Source: Melanopsichium pennsylvanicum
Taxonomy: Eukaryota; Basidiomycota; Ustilaginomycetes; Ustilaginales
Reading direction: 5' to 3'
DNA: 64,000 nucleotides
NCBI GenBank assembly: GCA_900208305.1
Contig: OAPG01000010.1
Span: 124,001 to 188,000 of the forward strand
Of the stretch, positions 40,320 through 49,915 are shown one piece after another (the first letter of the stretch is position 1; every line of letters starts with the position of its first letter). The notes beneath the pieces were generated by a model. It worked only from the letters and a program-made list of their open reading frames with translations. It had not been told where the DNA came from and made no database searches. The position numbers and the translations under genes were made by a program.

Positions 40320-43300
40320 ATGCACAATAAGCCGACACCCAAACAACAAGACGTCGGCGAGGTCTTAAGATCCCCTCGGAAACGCAAAGTGCAGTGGGCC
40401 GACCAAGATGACCACTCAAATCAGCCCACTACATTATTGGCTTCAACGTCTCACACGAATGAATATACAGCAGATCTTTCACGCTCATATGTCGATGACC
40501 ATGGAATGCTCGTTTCCACCAATTCCAACCATGAGGCTTCTCCCACCAAACTCGAGCCAGCTGATCCAGAAACTAGCACCACCGATGCCCTCAAGAAGCA
40601 ATATCTTGCATCAGAAATCTATAATCCCATCGAGTACGGCGACTTTCGCTCCTACATGAACCACAAACGCGCCAAGCTCAAAGTACAAGAAGCGTCACTT
40701 CTCCAAGAGGAAGAAGCTCTCCTCCGTGTCACAGATTCTCCCTCTCGTAATACTCATTGCCTCCCGGCAGAGATTCGAGCAAGCGGAGGCAAGCGCTCCA
40801 ACGCTCTCAAAGGCTGTTGTGTGTATATCAATGGTCAGACCCATCCACCCTACAGCGAACTTCGCCGCCTGCTCGTTCTGCATGGTGGCGACCTCATGGC
40901 CTATCTCGATCAAAAGACGCCGGTCACACACATTGTCGCTTCGAATCTCACTCCGAAGAAGAGAATCGAGTTCAAAGATTACAAGGTCGTCTTACCAGGA
41001 TGGATCCTCGAGAGCATCGAGCTGGGAAGGAAGGCCGATTGGCGCAAGTGGCGATGTGACGCAATTACGGGTTCCAACGGACATACAAGCATGAGCTTGG
41101 TCGGTAAATCAGCTGAAGCAAGCGCGACAGGGTCAGGGCTGAGTGACTGGAGAAACTTGAACAAAAGCGCCAAGCTGCCGCGCCAGCTCCCGACCATTGA
41201 CGATCAAAACGAAAGTCCTTGGGGAAAACAAACCAATCAGACGAATCTGCTTGATCGATTCAGGAGGACGGAGAAGCCGCCACAGAACGTATCTGATACT
41301 ATGCGCTCTGCGAAAACAGCCACACTTGCACCAGAAAGCGCATCAGGACCGAGTCCGAAACCAGCACAGCCAAAGGAAAATGTGCAGAGCAAAGTTGTCC
41401 GCTTCGGAGACGACGAGGTCGTCGCACCGGCTACATCTTCACCCAACAGTAGTGTTCAAGCCACTTTCGACTCCACAGGAATCTCGCCAACTGATGCAGT
41501 CGTATCTAGTACGGAACAGAAGACAATCGGCCAGACTCAGCACGATGCTGCGCCCATCTCACTGAAAGACATCAACATGCCCGACGAGACCGTAGTCACC
41601 CCCACCAAACCTGCAGACAAGGCCGATCACAGCATCGGCACGGACCCGGCTTCGAAGAATGCTGCGTTCGCCGTCAGTCGGGGCCATTACGCATCGCGAC
41701 CATCCAACACCCATGCTGCTCGGCTCCTCGCAAGCCCTAGCTGGAGACAGAGAAACACGGCAACCAGTGAAGGCTTTCTCGCTGGTTACTTTGCCAAGTC
41801 GCGTCTCCACCATCTCAGCACCTGGAAAACGAGTCTACAGGACATGGTCAGCTCAGCCCTTCGTGAGGCAGGGCGACCGCTCGGCAGTGCAGACCTACCC
41901 AAAGGCTTGCAGCGCGTCATCATGCACATTGACTTTGACAGCTTCTTCGTGGCAGTCGGCTTGAAGAAGAGACTCGATCTGCAAGATAAGCCCGTCGTGG
42001 TATGTCATGGCACAGGTTTTGGGATGCCATCTCAGAAGCCTGGCGACGAGAACAGACCGGCAGACAATCAGTCCTCGAGTACGTCAGAGATCGCCTCTTG
42101 CAGCTACAAGGCGCGCGAGTTTGGAATCAGGAACGGCATGAGTCTCGGTCAAGCCAAGCGGCTGTGTCCTCAGATCGAGACGATCCCATATGACTTTGAA
42201 GCTTACGACTCTATCAGTCTGACCTTTTACACTTTCCTGCTTGAGCACTCGGACGCGCTTCAAGCTGTCTCTGTAGACGAGGCTCTTATTGACGTGAGTT
42301 TGCTTCTTCAGAGCATGCGCGTCGGCGACGCAATCCGAGGCTCACTCTACGACCGCTATCGAGACCATCTCGGGTCCCAAGGCCAGAGTTGGACGGCAGA
42401 AAAGCAGCTAGCCGAAGCCTTCAGAGACGAGATTCGTGAGCGCTGCGGATGTGAGGTAAGCATAGGCATTGGCTCCAACATCCTTCTTGCTCGTCTTGCC
42501 ACACGCAAAGCGAAACCCGGCGGCTCTTTTCATTTGACCGACGACGGAAAGCAAGCCTTTCTCGATGCGCTTGACGTCGACGACCTCCACGGAATCGGGT
42601 GGAGTCTGCGCGAGAGAATACGCGAGCTCTTCGAGACCATCAACATCGGCGAAATCCTCTCCAAGACCACTAAATCCAATTTGATTGCCGAATTCGGTCC
42701 CAAGAAGGGCAAGATGGTCTGGGACAAAATGCACGGCATTGATGCTGATCGACTCGAAGGGAATAAACTTCGACAGAGTGTAGGCTCTCATGTCAACTAC
42801 GGCATTCGATTCCTCACCGAGCAGGAAGCGGAAAACTTTGTCACTGGAATGTGTCAAGAAGTATCGCAGAGGGCAAGAGCTGTTAAGCTCAGAGGGAGGC
42901 AGGTGTCGGTGCAAGTGATGGTGAGGGCTAAGGATGCGCCTGTTGAAGCGCCAAAGTTTCTAGGTCACGGCGTGTGTGACACGCACCATAGGAGCGTGCA
43001 GGTGAGTGGACCTGGCGGCGTCGCGATTGATGATGAAACAAGAATAAGGGCTGCAGCATGGCCACTGATTCGAGATTTGAAGGCGGACCCCAAGGAGCTG
43101 AGAGGGATAGCGATAAGTCTGACTAAGCTGGAGCCGGCAGAAGGGAATGCTTTGTCGCCAGGAAAGCCGAAAGGCGGTCAGTCTTTGCTTCGATTTGGCT
43201 CTACAGCTTCGATCTCGCCTCAGTCAGCTGCCGTGAGTGCTGCGAGAGCTATGGAAAGGAAGGGCTTTGCGGACCGAGCTGATCCCACCGTGGGTGGGGA

Positions 43301-44930
43301 ATGGGAGGAGACAAGTGACTCCGAGCAGCCCGACGAAGTGGGAGTCGAGTTGCCTACTTCGCTCGAAAAGGGTCCTGAGGCAGCTACACCAAGGCGACCA
43401 GGGGTTTCTGACTCGGTGAAGGTGCCTAAAACCGAGTACCAGGCCAGCGAGTCTACTCCCACGAGGCTGCCGCCACCAACACAGCTCATGCTGCCCTCGA
43501 AATCTCAAATTGATCCCGACGTCTTCAATGCCCTGCCCACGCAGTATCGTCGCCAGATCGAGGCCAAGTTTGGTCCAGCTCCCTCTTCCAGATCATCTGT
43601 TCGCGCCGTATCACCCGATTCCGATATTGACCGAACCTTAGTAGCCACACCACTGCCTTCCTCCCTGGCTCCAACAAGCTCTCTGTCTCGTCCGCGCGTG
43701 CTGCCTCGCTCAACACCTACGACACCACAGAAAGCTAAAGCGGCGCCTTCTCCTGCTATGGCTTCTGCCCTAATGCTTCCCTCCGCATCCCAGATAGACC
43801 CTTCCGTATTTGCTGAACTGCCAGAGTCCGTTCGGAAAGAGATCGAACGTCAACTTGGCTACCTCCAATCCTCATCTGGCGTCAATCCTGTGGAGGATAC
43901 ACCTAGCCCTGGAAAGAAAACTCCGCATCCATCCACCTTGATGTCGTTCCTTAACCAAAGCAGCAAAGCCAACGATGGAAAGAAATTTCTCTTCCGCTCC
44001 ATGTCGGAGTCACCAACGAAAAAACGCGTTGTGTCGCGCTTACTCGGGAATCCTAGCAAATATGCACATGTTGATGAGCCGGTAATGGATAAAGATGCGG
44101 CTCTGGCTATGGATGCGAGCAAGGTTTCGAATGAAACTCTGGAAGCATTGGGGATTGATGCGGAAGTGTTTCGCGCATTGCCGGTGGAGTTGCAGAGGGA
44201 GATATTTTGGCATCATTCGGAACAAAAGAAGAGTGAAAAGGCTCGATTCAAAGCGGGAAAGACGAACAATTTCGAAGAGATTACGATGGCTGAGCAGAGG
44301 AGAAGGGCTACGTTGAGAGCAGCACATAATGAGATTGTGACTCAGAAACAGATTCAAGAGCGAATCAGGGCTCATGCTGCTGATGGTATTAATGTATTTT
44401 CGAAAGCCAAGATCAAAAAGGGAGCAGTAGGTGTAGGAGGGTCGATAGTTGAGGAGAAAAAAGAAAAAGAGGAGGAGGCTGAGGTGAGGAAGAATCCACC
44501 TTTGTATTTGGTCGCGAAGCCAAAGTGGCGCAAGCCCAAGCCACAAGCAAAGTTATTTGGTTCAGGAGATGTCAACGCTTCAAGTCCAAAGGTGATTCCA
44601 TCTATTCGGGGTATTGGTCGGTACGAAGAGATCGATAAGCTTATAGGTCAGTGGGTTTCGGCGTTTGCTGAGAAGGGACCGAGGAAGGGAGATGTGGATC
44701 GGATCGGTGGTTATCTTGCAGATCTCGTTCGAGCTGCAAGTGAGGTGAGAGTTGAGCATATCGAAAAGGCTACTTCTCTCATGGGTCTGATCGATCAGAG
44801 GCTGGGAATGGAGGAATTGAAAGGGATTAGGGTGGAGAAGAGTGAGTGGGAGCAGGCGAAGCGCAGGATTCGACAGGCTATGCAGGCTCAAGCTAGGTTG
44901 ATGTTTTGTGGAGCAGAAGTCGCACCATAA
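40320..44930 (+). CDS. REV1: DNA repair polymerase REV1 (deoxycytidyl transferase)
   Basis: 1536 aa, intronless. An N-terminal BRCT domain at about 163-245 (GCCVYINGQTHPPYSELRRL, VTHIVASNLTPKKRIEFKDY, VLPGWILESI). A Y-family polymerase core starts near 533 (VIMHIDFDSFFVAV with catalytic Asp). SVDEALIDVS near 652 gives the Asp-Glu pair, and CEVSIGIGSNILLARLATRK, GIGWSLRERI and the little-finger part follow to about 930. Then come UBM-like ubiquitin-binding motifs: SQIDPDVFNALPTQYRRQIE, SQIDPSVFAELPESVRKEIE and a third, GIDAEVFRALPVELQREI. The C-terminal ~100 residues form the REV1 CTD, which docks other translesion polymerases. It inserts dCMP opposite lesions and scaffolds Pol zeta. Size is larger than yeast Rev1 (985 aa) because of disordered linkers. 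Confidence 0.96.
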   Translation: MHNKPTPKQQDVGEVLRSPRKRKVQWADQDDHSNQPTTLLASTSHTNEYTADLSRSYVDDHGMLVSTNSNHEASPTKLEPADPETSTTDALKKQYLASEIYNPIEYGDFRSYMNHKRAKLKVQEASLLQEEEALLRVTDSPSRNTHCLPAEIRASGGKRSNALKGCCVYINGQTHPPYSELRRLLVLHGGDLMAYLDQKTPVTHIVASNLTPKKRIEFKDYKVVLPGWILESIELGRKADWRKWRCDAITGSNGHTSMSLVGKSAEASATGSGLSDWRNLNKSAKLPRQLPTIDDQNESPWGKQTNQTNLLDRFRRTEKPPQNVSDTMRSAKTATLAPESASGPSPKPAQPKENVQSKVVRFGDDEVVAPATSSPNSSVQATFDSTGISPTDAVVSSTEQKTIGQTQHDAAPISLKDINMPDETVVTPTKPADKADHSIGTDPASKNAAFAVSRGHYASRPSNTHAARLLASPSWRQRNTATSEGFLAGYFAKSRLHHLSTWKTSLQDMVSSALREAGRPLGSADLPKGLQRVIMHIDFDSFFVAVGLKKRLDLQDKPVVVCHGTGFGMPSQKPGDENRPADNQSSSTSEIASCSYKAREFGIRNGMSLGQAKRLCPQIETIPYDFEAYDSISLTFYTFLLEHSDALQAVSVDEALIDVSLLLQSMRVGDAIRGSLYDRYRDHLGSQGQSWTAEKQLAEAFRDEIRERCGCEVSIGIGSNILLARLATRKAKPGGSFHLTDDGKQAFLDALDVDDLHGIGWSLRERIRELFETINIGEILSKTTKSNLIAEFGPKKGKMVWDKMHGIDADRLEGNKLRQSVGSHVNYGIRFLTEQEAENFVTGMCQEVSQRARAVKLRGRQVSVQVMVRAKDAPVEAPKFLGHGVCDTHHRSVQVSGPGGVAIDDETRIRAAAWPLIRDLKADPKELRGIAISLTKLEPAEGNALSPGKPKGGQSLLRFGSTASISPQSAAVSAARAMERKGFADRADPTVGGEWEETSDSEQPDEVGVELPTSLEKGPEAATPRRPGVSDSVKVPKTEYQASESTPTRLPPPTQLMLPSKSQIDPDVFNALPTQYRRQIEAKFGPAPSSRSSVRAVSPDSDIDRTLVATPLPSSLAPTSSLSRPRVLPRSTPTTPQKAKAAPSPAMASALMLPSASQIDPSVFAELPESVRKEIERQLGYLQSSSGVNPVEDTPSPGKKTPHPSTLMSFLNQSSKANDGKKFLFRSMSESPTKKRVVSRLLGNPSKYAHVDEPVMDKDAALAMDASKVSNETLEALGIDAEVFRALPVELQREIFWHHSEQKKSEKARFKAGKTNNFEEITMAEQRRRATLRAAHNEIVTQKQIQERIRAHAADGINVFSKAKIKKGAVGVGGSIVEEKKEKEEEAEVRKNPPLYLVAKPKWRKPKPQAKLFGSGDVNASSPKVIPSIRGIGRYEEIDKLIGQWVSAFAEKGPRKGDVDRIGGYLADLVRAASEVRVEHIEKATSLMGLIDQRLGMEELKGIRVEKSEWEQAKRRIRQAMQAQARLMFCGAEVAP

Positions 44931-45350
44931 CTTTGTCGTGATGTGTGATACAATGTAGTAGTCTCTGATGAATGCAAAACTTAATTTCAAGAGTGGTCAC
45001 GACGTCTCGAAACCACGCCGATTCGTGTGGAGACAAAGAGTAAAAGTAAAGCTAGATTGCGGGACACAGGAATTCAACATGGTGTATAAGTTATACCAAG
45101 CAAAACATTGCATTGTGGTTTTTTAGAGCTTGGTCAGACATGGATCCATGGAGCACACCGTTTCCTTCCTCGATTTCAGCATGGGAGAGTTTGTTGACCT
45201 TGTTGCTGGGTTTGACAAATTTGTAAGAGAACAAGAAGCTGATGGAAAAGAAGAGCTGCATGGTGCTGGTGATGAGTTTGAACAATGTCTTGTCATCTTG
45301 CTCTTGCGCACTTGCTTATTGGCTTATCAAGGTGGGAAGGAGTAGAGAGG
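44931..45350. other. Spacer between REV1 and the LTR insertion
   Basis: Contains a 55-71 aa open frame on either strand (about 45091-45345). The minus-strand one begins with a hydrophobic segment (MQLFFSISFLFSYKFV) and could be a small membrane protein or the 3' part of a gene cut by the LTR at 45351, but support is too weak for a gene call. Confidence 0.3.
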
Positions 45351-46344
45351 TGTCAGGGGCCAATGTGCCTAACTTGGGGTTCCATTTAATATCCAATGGA
45401 ACCTGATGAAGTCTGGGGTTTTATCGTGTTCTGAAATGAAACCCGCTGGAAGTGCGTTTTCTATCCAATTTTGTGTCAAGACCCGCTGGAACCATTCTGA
45501 GCCAACTAGCCCCTTGTTAGTGCCCCACCAACCGTAGTCCAAAGAGTGGGCGCTTGGCCCCCCCTCCCAATTGAGCAACCGTTACAATCAAGCCACAACC
45601 GATCCTCTCCGGATCCCTCACAGAGCAGCGGTTGGCCTAACACAACCCTCCTACCGTCCAACCGCGGTTGGCCCCTCCGTAAGCAGAATATGGCCGTTGG
45701 CAACCTAACATTGTAGCGCCGCAGTGGGAGGCAGTTACCGCAGTTGGCACGGGAGGTGGTCGATAGTTCTTGGACCTTACCACCCCGCCCCCGCCTGACA
45801 TGAGGTTGCCTCCGCACCTTGTCGCATGTATTACTTAGTTAGCTCTATAGCAACGCAGTAGTGTGCACTGACCCCAACCACCTGTGTCACCTACGCCTAC
45901 AACCTCTCTGTACCCATAGACCCTATTCCAGCTGTAGCAGCCCAGCGGTACCTAGACCCTACGGCCTTAACACAAGCCCTGCTTGAAGTTCTTATCAGGA
46001 TCCCTCTTATCAGGGACCCTCTTATTGGCAGTTAGTCTCCCTAGCTGCCTTGTGCCTGTGTACACTGGATTTGGCCCCCGTGCTTATCAGTGCTGGCTAC
46101 CCAAGCCAGTAGCTGCCTATTGCTTGACCCCTAATCCTACTGAGCCTGTTATCTGGACCCTCTGTACCTGCCAGAGATCCTTCCCACTCTTGTAACGGCC
46201 CTCTACAGCCTCTGGTCTCTGTCCATGGCTTCTGGCAAGTGTCCAACCAAAAATAGCTGGAAACCCACCCCTTTTACCGGAACTCAATATGATACCCAAT
46301 AAAATCAAGGGTTTCATCCGGACTCATTCTGAGTCCCTGTAACA
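45351..46344 (-). mobile_element. LTR-B-type solo LTR interrupted by LTR-A
   Basis: The left end TGTCAGGGGCCAATGTGCC resembles the left end of the intact LTRs at 59665 and 61234 (TGTCAGGGGGCGTTGTGCC). The right end ...CCCTGTAACA (46340-46344) agrees with their TAACA end. Removing the inserted LTR-A (45515-45972) leaves about 535 bp, shorter than the 1.1-kb intact LTR-B, so it is a deleted or related subfamily copy. The part 46033-46344 recurs at about 58010-58356. GGCCCCCGTGC..AGTGCTGGCT here resembles the minisatellite unit of the intact LTR. Strand is by analogy with the chromovirus at the right edge. Confidence 0.65.
45515..45972 (-). mobile_element. Solo LTR, family A, copy 2 (inverted), nested in LTR-B
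   Basis: Reverse complement of the 59105-59536 LTR with moderate divergence and small insertions; ends TGTTAGTGCC...GCCTTAACA on the plus strand. The flanks (CCCCT and CAAGC) show no target-site duplication, so the copy is old or rearranged. Confidence 0.8.
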
Positions 46345-46436
46345 GCTCAGTTGTTAGATCAAGTGAAGCCAATACTCATGTACATAGAACACCATTAGCA
46401 ATACAATAGTCAATAACAGTAATCCCTACAACTAAT
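46345..46436 (-). repeat. ~92-bp segment repeated in inverse orientation at 56963-57054
   Basis: Begins GCTCAGTTGTTAGATCAAG immediately after the LTR end and matches the reverse complement of the right-hand segment with only a handful of mismatches. Probably a piece of an unrecognised transposon. Confidence 0.75.
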
Positions 46437-46972
46437 AATAGCTAAAAGAAGCTAATTTAGATTGGTTTATGCGCACAGCCATTTGTGCATTTGTCGTCAC
46501 TCTGCGCACACACTGTGACTGGCAACAATGCACACAAACAGGTCAATAACTGTATCAACAAATATGCCTCTCAACGGTTCACCACACTCTCTGGTAGCTT
46601 ACTGCTGGTAAATTAGACCCTTATCAGATTGTATCAGCACTTGTACCATCAGGTGGAAAGCAGCAAAGCACGTCATGGACATACCTGATACTTGTAGCAA
46701 CCACTTCCAAGCAAGCAACGCTACCTATCCTCAGTCAAATTCAAAACAGGCACCTCAGCAGGAAGGAAACTGAAGCTACATCAGAAGTTGCACGCACCAT
46801 TTGTCAAGCAATGATTATAACCAACAACACTTTATGTGAGTTAGATGGTGTGGCTGAAAGTGTGGCTGAAATGTCACCAATTTATCACAATTGTTTGAGG
46901 TTAAACCGTAACATTGTCCAACATTTTGTAAATTTGATTAGCGCTTCCCCCACCTTGACTTTGACTCTCAAC
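46437..46972. other. Intergenic, probable repeat remnants and promoter
   Basis: AT-rich; no gene supported. The final part is the promoter and leader of the gene at 46973. Confidence 0.3.
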
Positions 46973-47584
46973 ATGCTTTCACGTTTCTCTCGCCACTCTT
47001 TATCTCGTTCTTCCACAACTTCAACCTTCTCAGCAGCAAACGTTGTTATGTCGTCCTCAACATCATCCAACTTACCCTCGGAGCTACTGACACTGCTACA
47101 GCGAGATGGAACCGCATCACTGCCCCCACTTCGACCTCAAAAACCCTACTCAGTCGAGCTCAAATCTTCCATCTCTTCCCTCACGCCTTGTCTACCTATT
47201 GCCGTGGTTGGTATGCTTCATCTTCTCAATGATGATATCGACGCAGCGCATGCGCTAGTGCAGGATGATGACTCTAACAAAGATTCAAACTTGATCCACT
47301 CGATACTGCATCGTAGAGAAGGTGACTTTTGGAACTCCAAATGGTGGCTCAATCAATTTTCACATGATTTCCTCAACGAGCTCTACAAACACAGAAATAT
47401 GGATGGCAGAACAGGCGCGAAACAGTTTGTGGATATGGTGGAAAGAGTAACCAGCCAAGGTGCTGTCAGTGCATGTGCTGCACAGAGCGATGTAAACTTG
47501 GCCAAAGAGTGGCAGTGGAAAGAACATTCTAACCTGGCACATTATGTGTTGGACAAGTACAAAGTTACACTTTCTTCCTCGTAG
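46973..47584 (+). CDS. Small conserved protein of unknown function
   Basis: 203 aa from ATG 46973. The first ~20 residues (LSRFSRHSLSRSSTTSTFS) are Arg/Ser-rich without acids, like a mitochondrial presequence; an alternative start at 47051 (MSSSTSSNLPSE) would give a 177-aa cytosolic form. The core shows SISSLTPCLPIAVVGMLHLL, NDDIDAAHALVQ, HSILHRREGDFWNSKWWLNQ and HSNLAHYVLDKY. I associate the HRREGDFWNSKWW pattern with uncharacterised proteins in fungi and some bacteria; no activity known. It is followed closely by the convergent gene at 47647. Confidence 0.7.
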   Translation: MLSRFSRHSLSRSSTTSTFSAANVVMSSSTSSNLPSELLTLLQRDGTASLPPLRPQKPYSVELKSSISSLTPCLPIAVVGMLHLLNDDIDAAHALVQDDDSNKDSNLIHSILHRREGDFWNSKWWLNQFSHDFLNELYKHRNMDGRTGAKQFVDMVERVTSQGAVSACAAQSDVNLAKEWQWKEHSNLAHYVLDKYKVTLSSS

Positions 47585-47646
47585 TCACCACTAGCTAGCT
47601 TCTGTGATGTAAAATGGTCAAGTCTTTCAAGCTTTAGACTGTACTT

Positions 47647-49263
47647 CTATTCTACATAGTCGTTGAGGATGTCTGAAATGTCACTATTCCCCGCATCCGG
47701 CACTCCAAGTCGAGCGAGCGCATCGTCACTGTGAAATTTGGAAACGTGTCTCGATCCCGAATCGCATAGCACTGTAACTACCACTGGAGGAGGGTCGTCA
47801 CCCCTTTCCTTCTTCAATTTCAATGCAGTCCTGACCGCTGCTACACAGTTGACCGCTGAACTGCTTCCCAGAAACAATCCGTCGTTCAGGATCAAATACC
47901 GACCCATCCTTGCCGCTTCATCGTCACTTACCCTCTCCGCATCATCGATACACTGTAATCCCATTTGAAGGTTTCTCGTGACTCGATTGATACCAATACC
48001 TTCTACAACGCTATCCACCTGGTGTCGACGACGTTTGCCTTCAGCTTCAGTAGGAGAGTACATGACGCCGTATTTCACCTTGTTGTATAGTCCACTACCT
48101 TGTGGATCGGCTAGGATGATTCGTACTTCAGATGCTGAACCTGGACGACGGATGAAGCCTCCGCCTTGGCTCGATTCATCAGGATCGCATGATACGCGTT
48201 TGAGGTAGGCTGCACAACCCGAGAGCGTACCACCTGTTCCAGCTCCAGCAACAAATGCATCCATCAGCCCACCTGTTTGGCGCCAAATCTCGGGTCCGGT
48301 ACCATTATAGTGTGCCCAAAAATTCGAAGGATTCTCAAATTGATCCGCGAAAAAGCCACGTGCTTGGCTTTCGTTGACCACCACAGCATCGTTGCTCTGT
48401 GGCGAGCAAGAGCGTTTGGTGGAGACCACAAGATCTTGTCGGTGTACGTACTCCTCTCCCTGACCTGCCTCGGAGCCGGCATAGCCCGATGTGCCAAAGC
48501 CAGTGGGATGAGGTCCTACAAGCTCGATATCGCCAAACGCTTCTGCACAGGCACGTGCTTCGTTGACAAAGTGGCGAGGATCCACAATACCTCGAGGTCT
48601 TACACACTGGATTTCTGCACCCAGCTTTTCCAACAGTTCCACTTTCTCCCTCGCAACATCGTCGGGAATTACGATGGAGCATCTGTACCCTTTTGCCCTA
48701 GCCAGTGTGGCGAGGGATATACCTGTACTTCCCACTGTACCTTCAAAGATGCAGCTTCCCGTATTAGGGTACAATAGACCTTCTTCCTCTGCGTCTTTCA
48801 AGATCTGCAGTGCTACGCGGTCCTTTGGTGATCCTGCAGGATTGAGGAATTCGGCCTTACCCAAGATCTCGCAACCAGTTGCATCCGAGAGACTGTTGAT
48901 GCGCATGAGCGGAGTGTTTCCTATCAGACCTTCTACTCCTCGGACCACTTGACCGGATCGAATTTGGATGGGATCGCGGCCTCGAAGTTCGCGACGCCGA
49001 CGTTCTTGTTCATCGTCATCGTCCATGCCGTACGAGCGGAGTTTGCGACGACGTCGTTTACGTTCACGTCGTTCAGCAAGAAAGAAAACAGATGTGATGG
49101 AGCCGAGACCAAGAACAAGACCAGTAAATACGCCGATGAGGAAGGTGGATTTTCGATGCGAGCGAGAGTAGCGTGTGATGAAAGACCACCCTGGAATATG
49201 TGCGAACTTTGAGGATGAGGCGGATGCTACCGAGGAGTAAGTGCTCCCAATAAGGCTCGACAT
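47647..49263 (-). CDS. Membrane-anchored cysteine-synthase-like PLP enzyme
   Basis: 538 aa, intronless, ATG at 49263. An N-terminal transmembrane segment (FLIGVFTGLVLGLGSITSVF at about 41-60) is followed by a very basic stretch (ERRERKRRRRK). A fold-type II PLP domain of the cysteine synthase/CBS family comes next: VEGLIGNTPLMRINSLS, EFLNPAGSPKDRVALQILKD with the PLP lysine at about 147, EGTVGSTGISLATLARAKGY in place of the usual SGNTG-type loop, and VAGAGTGGTLSG, the phosphate-binding loop. The layout matches the fungal cysteine synthase 2 / yeast Mcy1 group, found at the mitochondrial outer membrane. Sulfur-assimilation activity is not certain for this subgroup. Insertions in the domain make it longer than the ~330 aa bacterial enzymes. 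Confidence 0.9.
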   Translation of the reverse strand: MSSLIGSTYSSVASASSSKFAHIPGWSFITRYSRSHRKSTFLIGVFTGLVLGLGSITSVFFLAERRERKRRRRKLRSYGMDDDDEQERRRRELRGRDPIQIRSGQVVRGVEGLIGNTPLMRINSLSDATGCEILGKAEFLNPAGSPKDRVALQILKDAEEEGLLYPNTGSCIFEGTVGSTGISLATLARAKGYRCSIVIPDDVAREKVELLEKLGAEIQCVRPRGIVDPRHFVNEARACAEAFGDIELVGPHPTGFGTSGYAGSEAGQGEEYVHRQDLVVSTKRSCSPQSNDAVVVNESQARGFFADQFENPSNFWAHYNGTGPEIWRQTGGLMDAFVAGAGTGGTLSGCAAYLKRVSCDPDESSQGGGFIRRPGSASEVRIILADPQGSGLYNKVKYGVMYSPTEAEGKRRRHQVDSVVEGIGINRVTRNLQMGLQCIDDAERVSDDEAARMGRYLILNDGLFLGSSSAVNCVAAVRTALKLKKERGDDPPPVVVTVLCDSGSRHVSKFHSDDALARLGVPDAGNSDISDILNDYVE

Positions 49264-49915
49264 TTTGTGTTCTGAATGCCGGTCTGACTAAGATGGGTGC
49301 GGATGATGGTGAATACTGTATGAGAGTTGCACAGACAAGGTGGATTGAGGACGTTGTGGAAGGGTGATTCAAACAGAAAATCAAGAATGGACCCTTTCGA
49401 CAGATCGGGTTTGACGGTGTAAGAGAATGACAGATTCGCAGATCGAGTAAGAAGGCGATAACCAAGGTGATAACCAAAGTGTTAAAGAGCATCAAATGTA
49501 CGCCAATACAACACAGCATAGCATAGCACTCTACAGTAATTTACAGCGCATGCGTCGCTCATCATCGGAGCTCACTCTTCCGTCTTATATAGCCGAAAAT
49601 CGCCATGTCCTTGCCGAATGCGCACATTCAACGTGTGTACCTGAGCACGGTAATGATAACATCTCTGCCCTAAACAGATTTGACAGGCAGATAAGATGAA
49701 TGCAAACCCGAAAGACGGTGTTTTGTACAGCCCTTTTCCGTCATAAGTCACAAGCCCAAAAGTCCTGTCCGTGCACCCCTTTGCAAGTTTATCATTGCTA
49801 TCTCACGCTGACTCTGCCGCACTTCACTTCTCATCATCAACATATATAATCTCCGAGACCTTTACCATCCGAATAGACCTGTTCCGAATATATAATCGCT
49901 GCACAATCCTCCGCA
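49264..49915. other. Divergent promoter region with TATA-like sites
   Basis: About 650 bp. TATATAA at about 49843-49849 and another TATATAATC near 49887 lie upstream of the peptidase gene. No gene seen. Confidence 0.4.
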
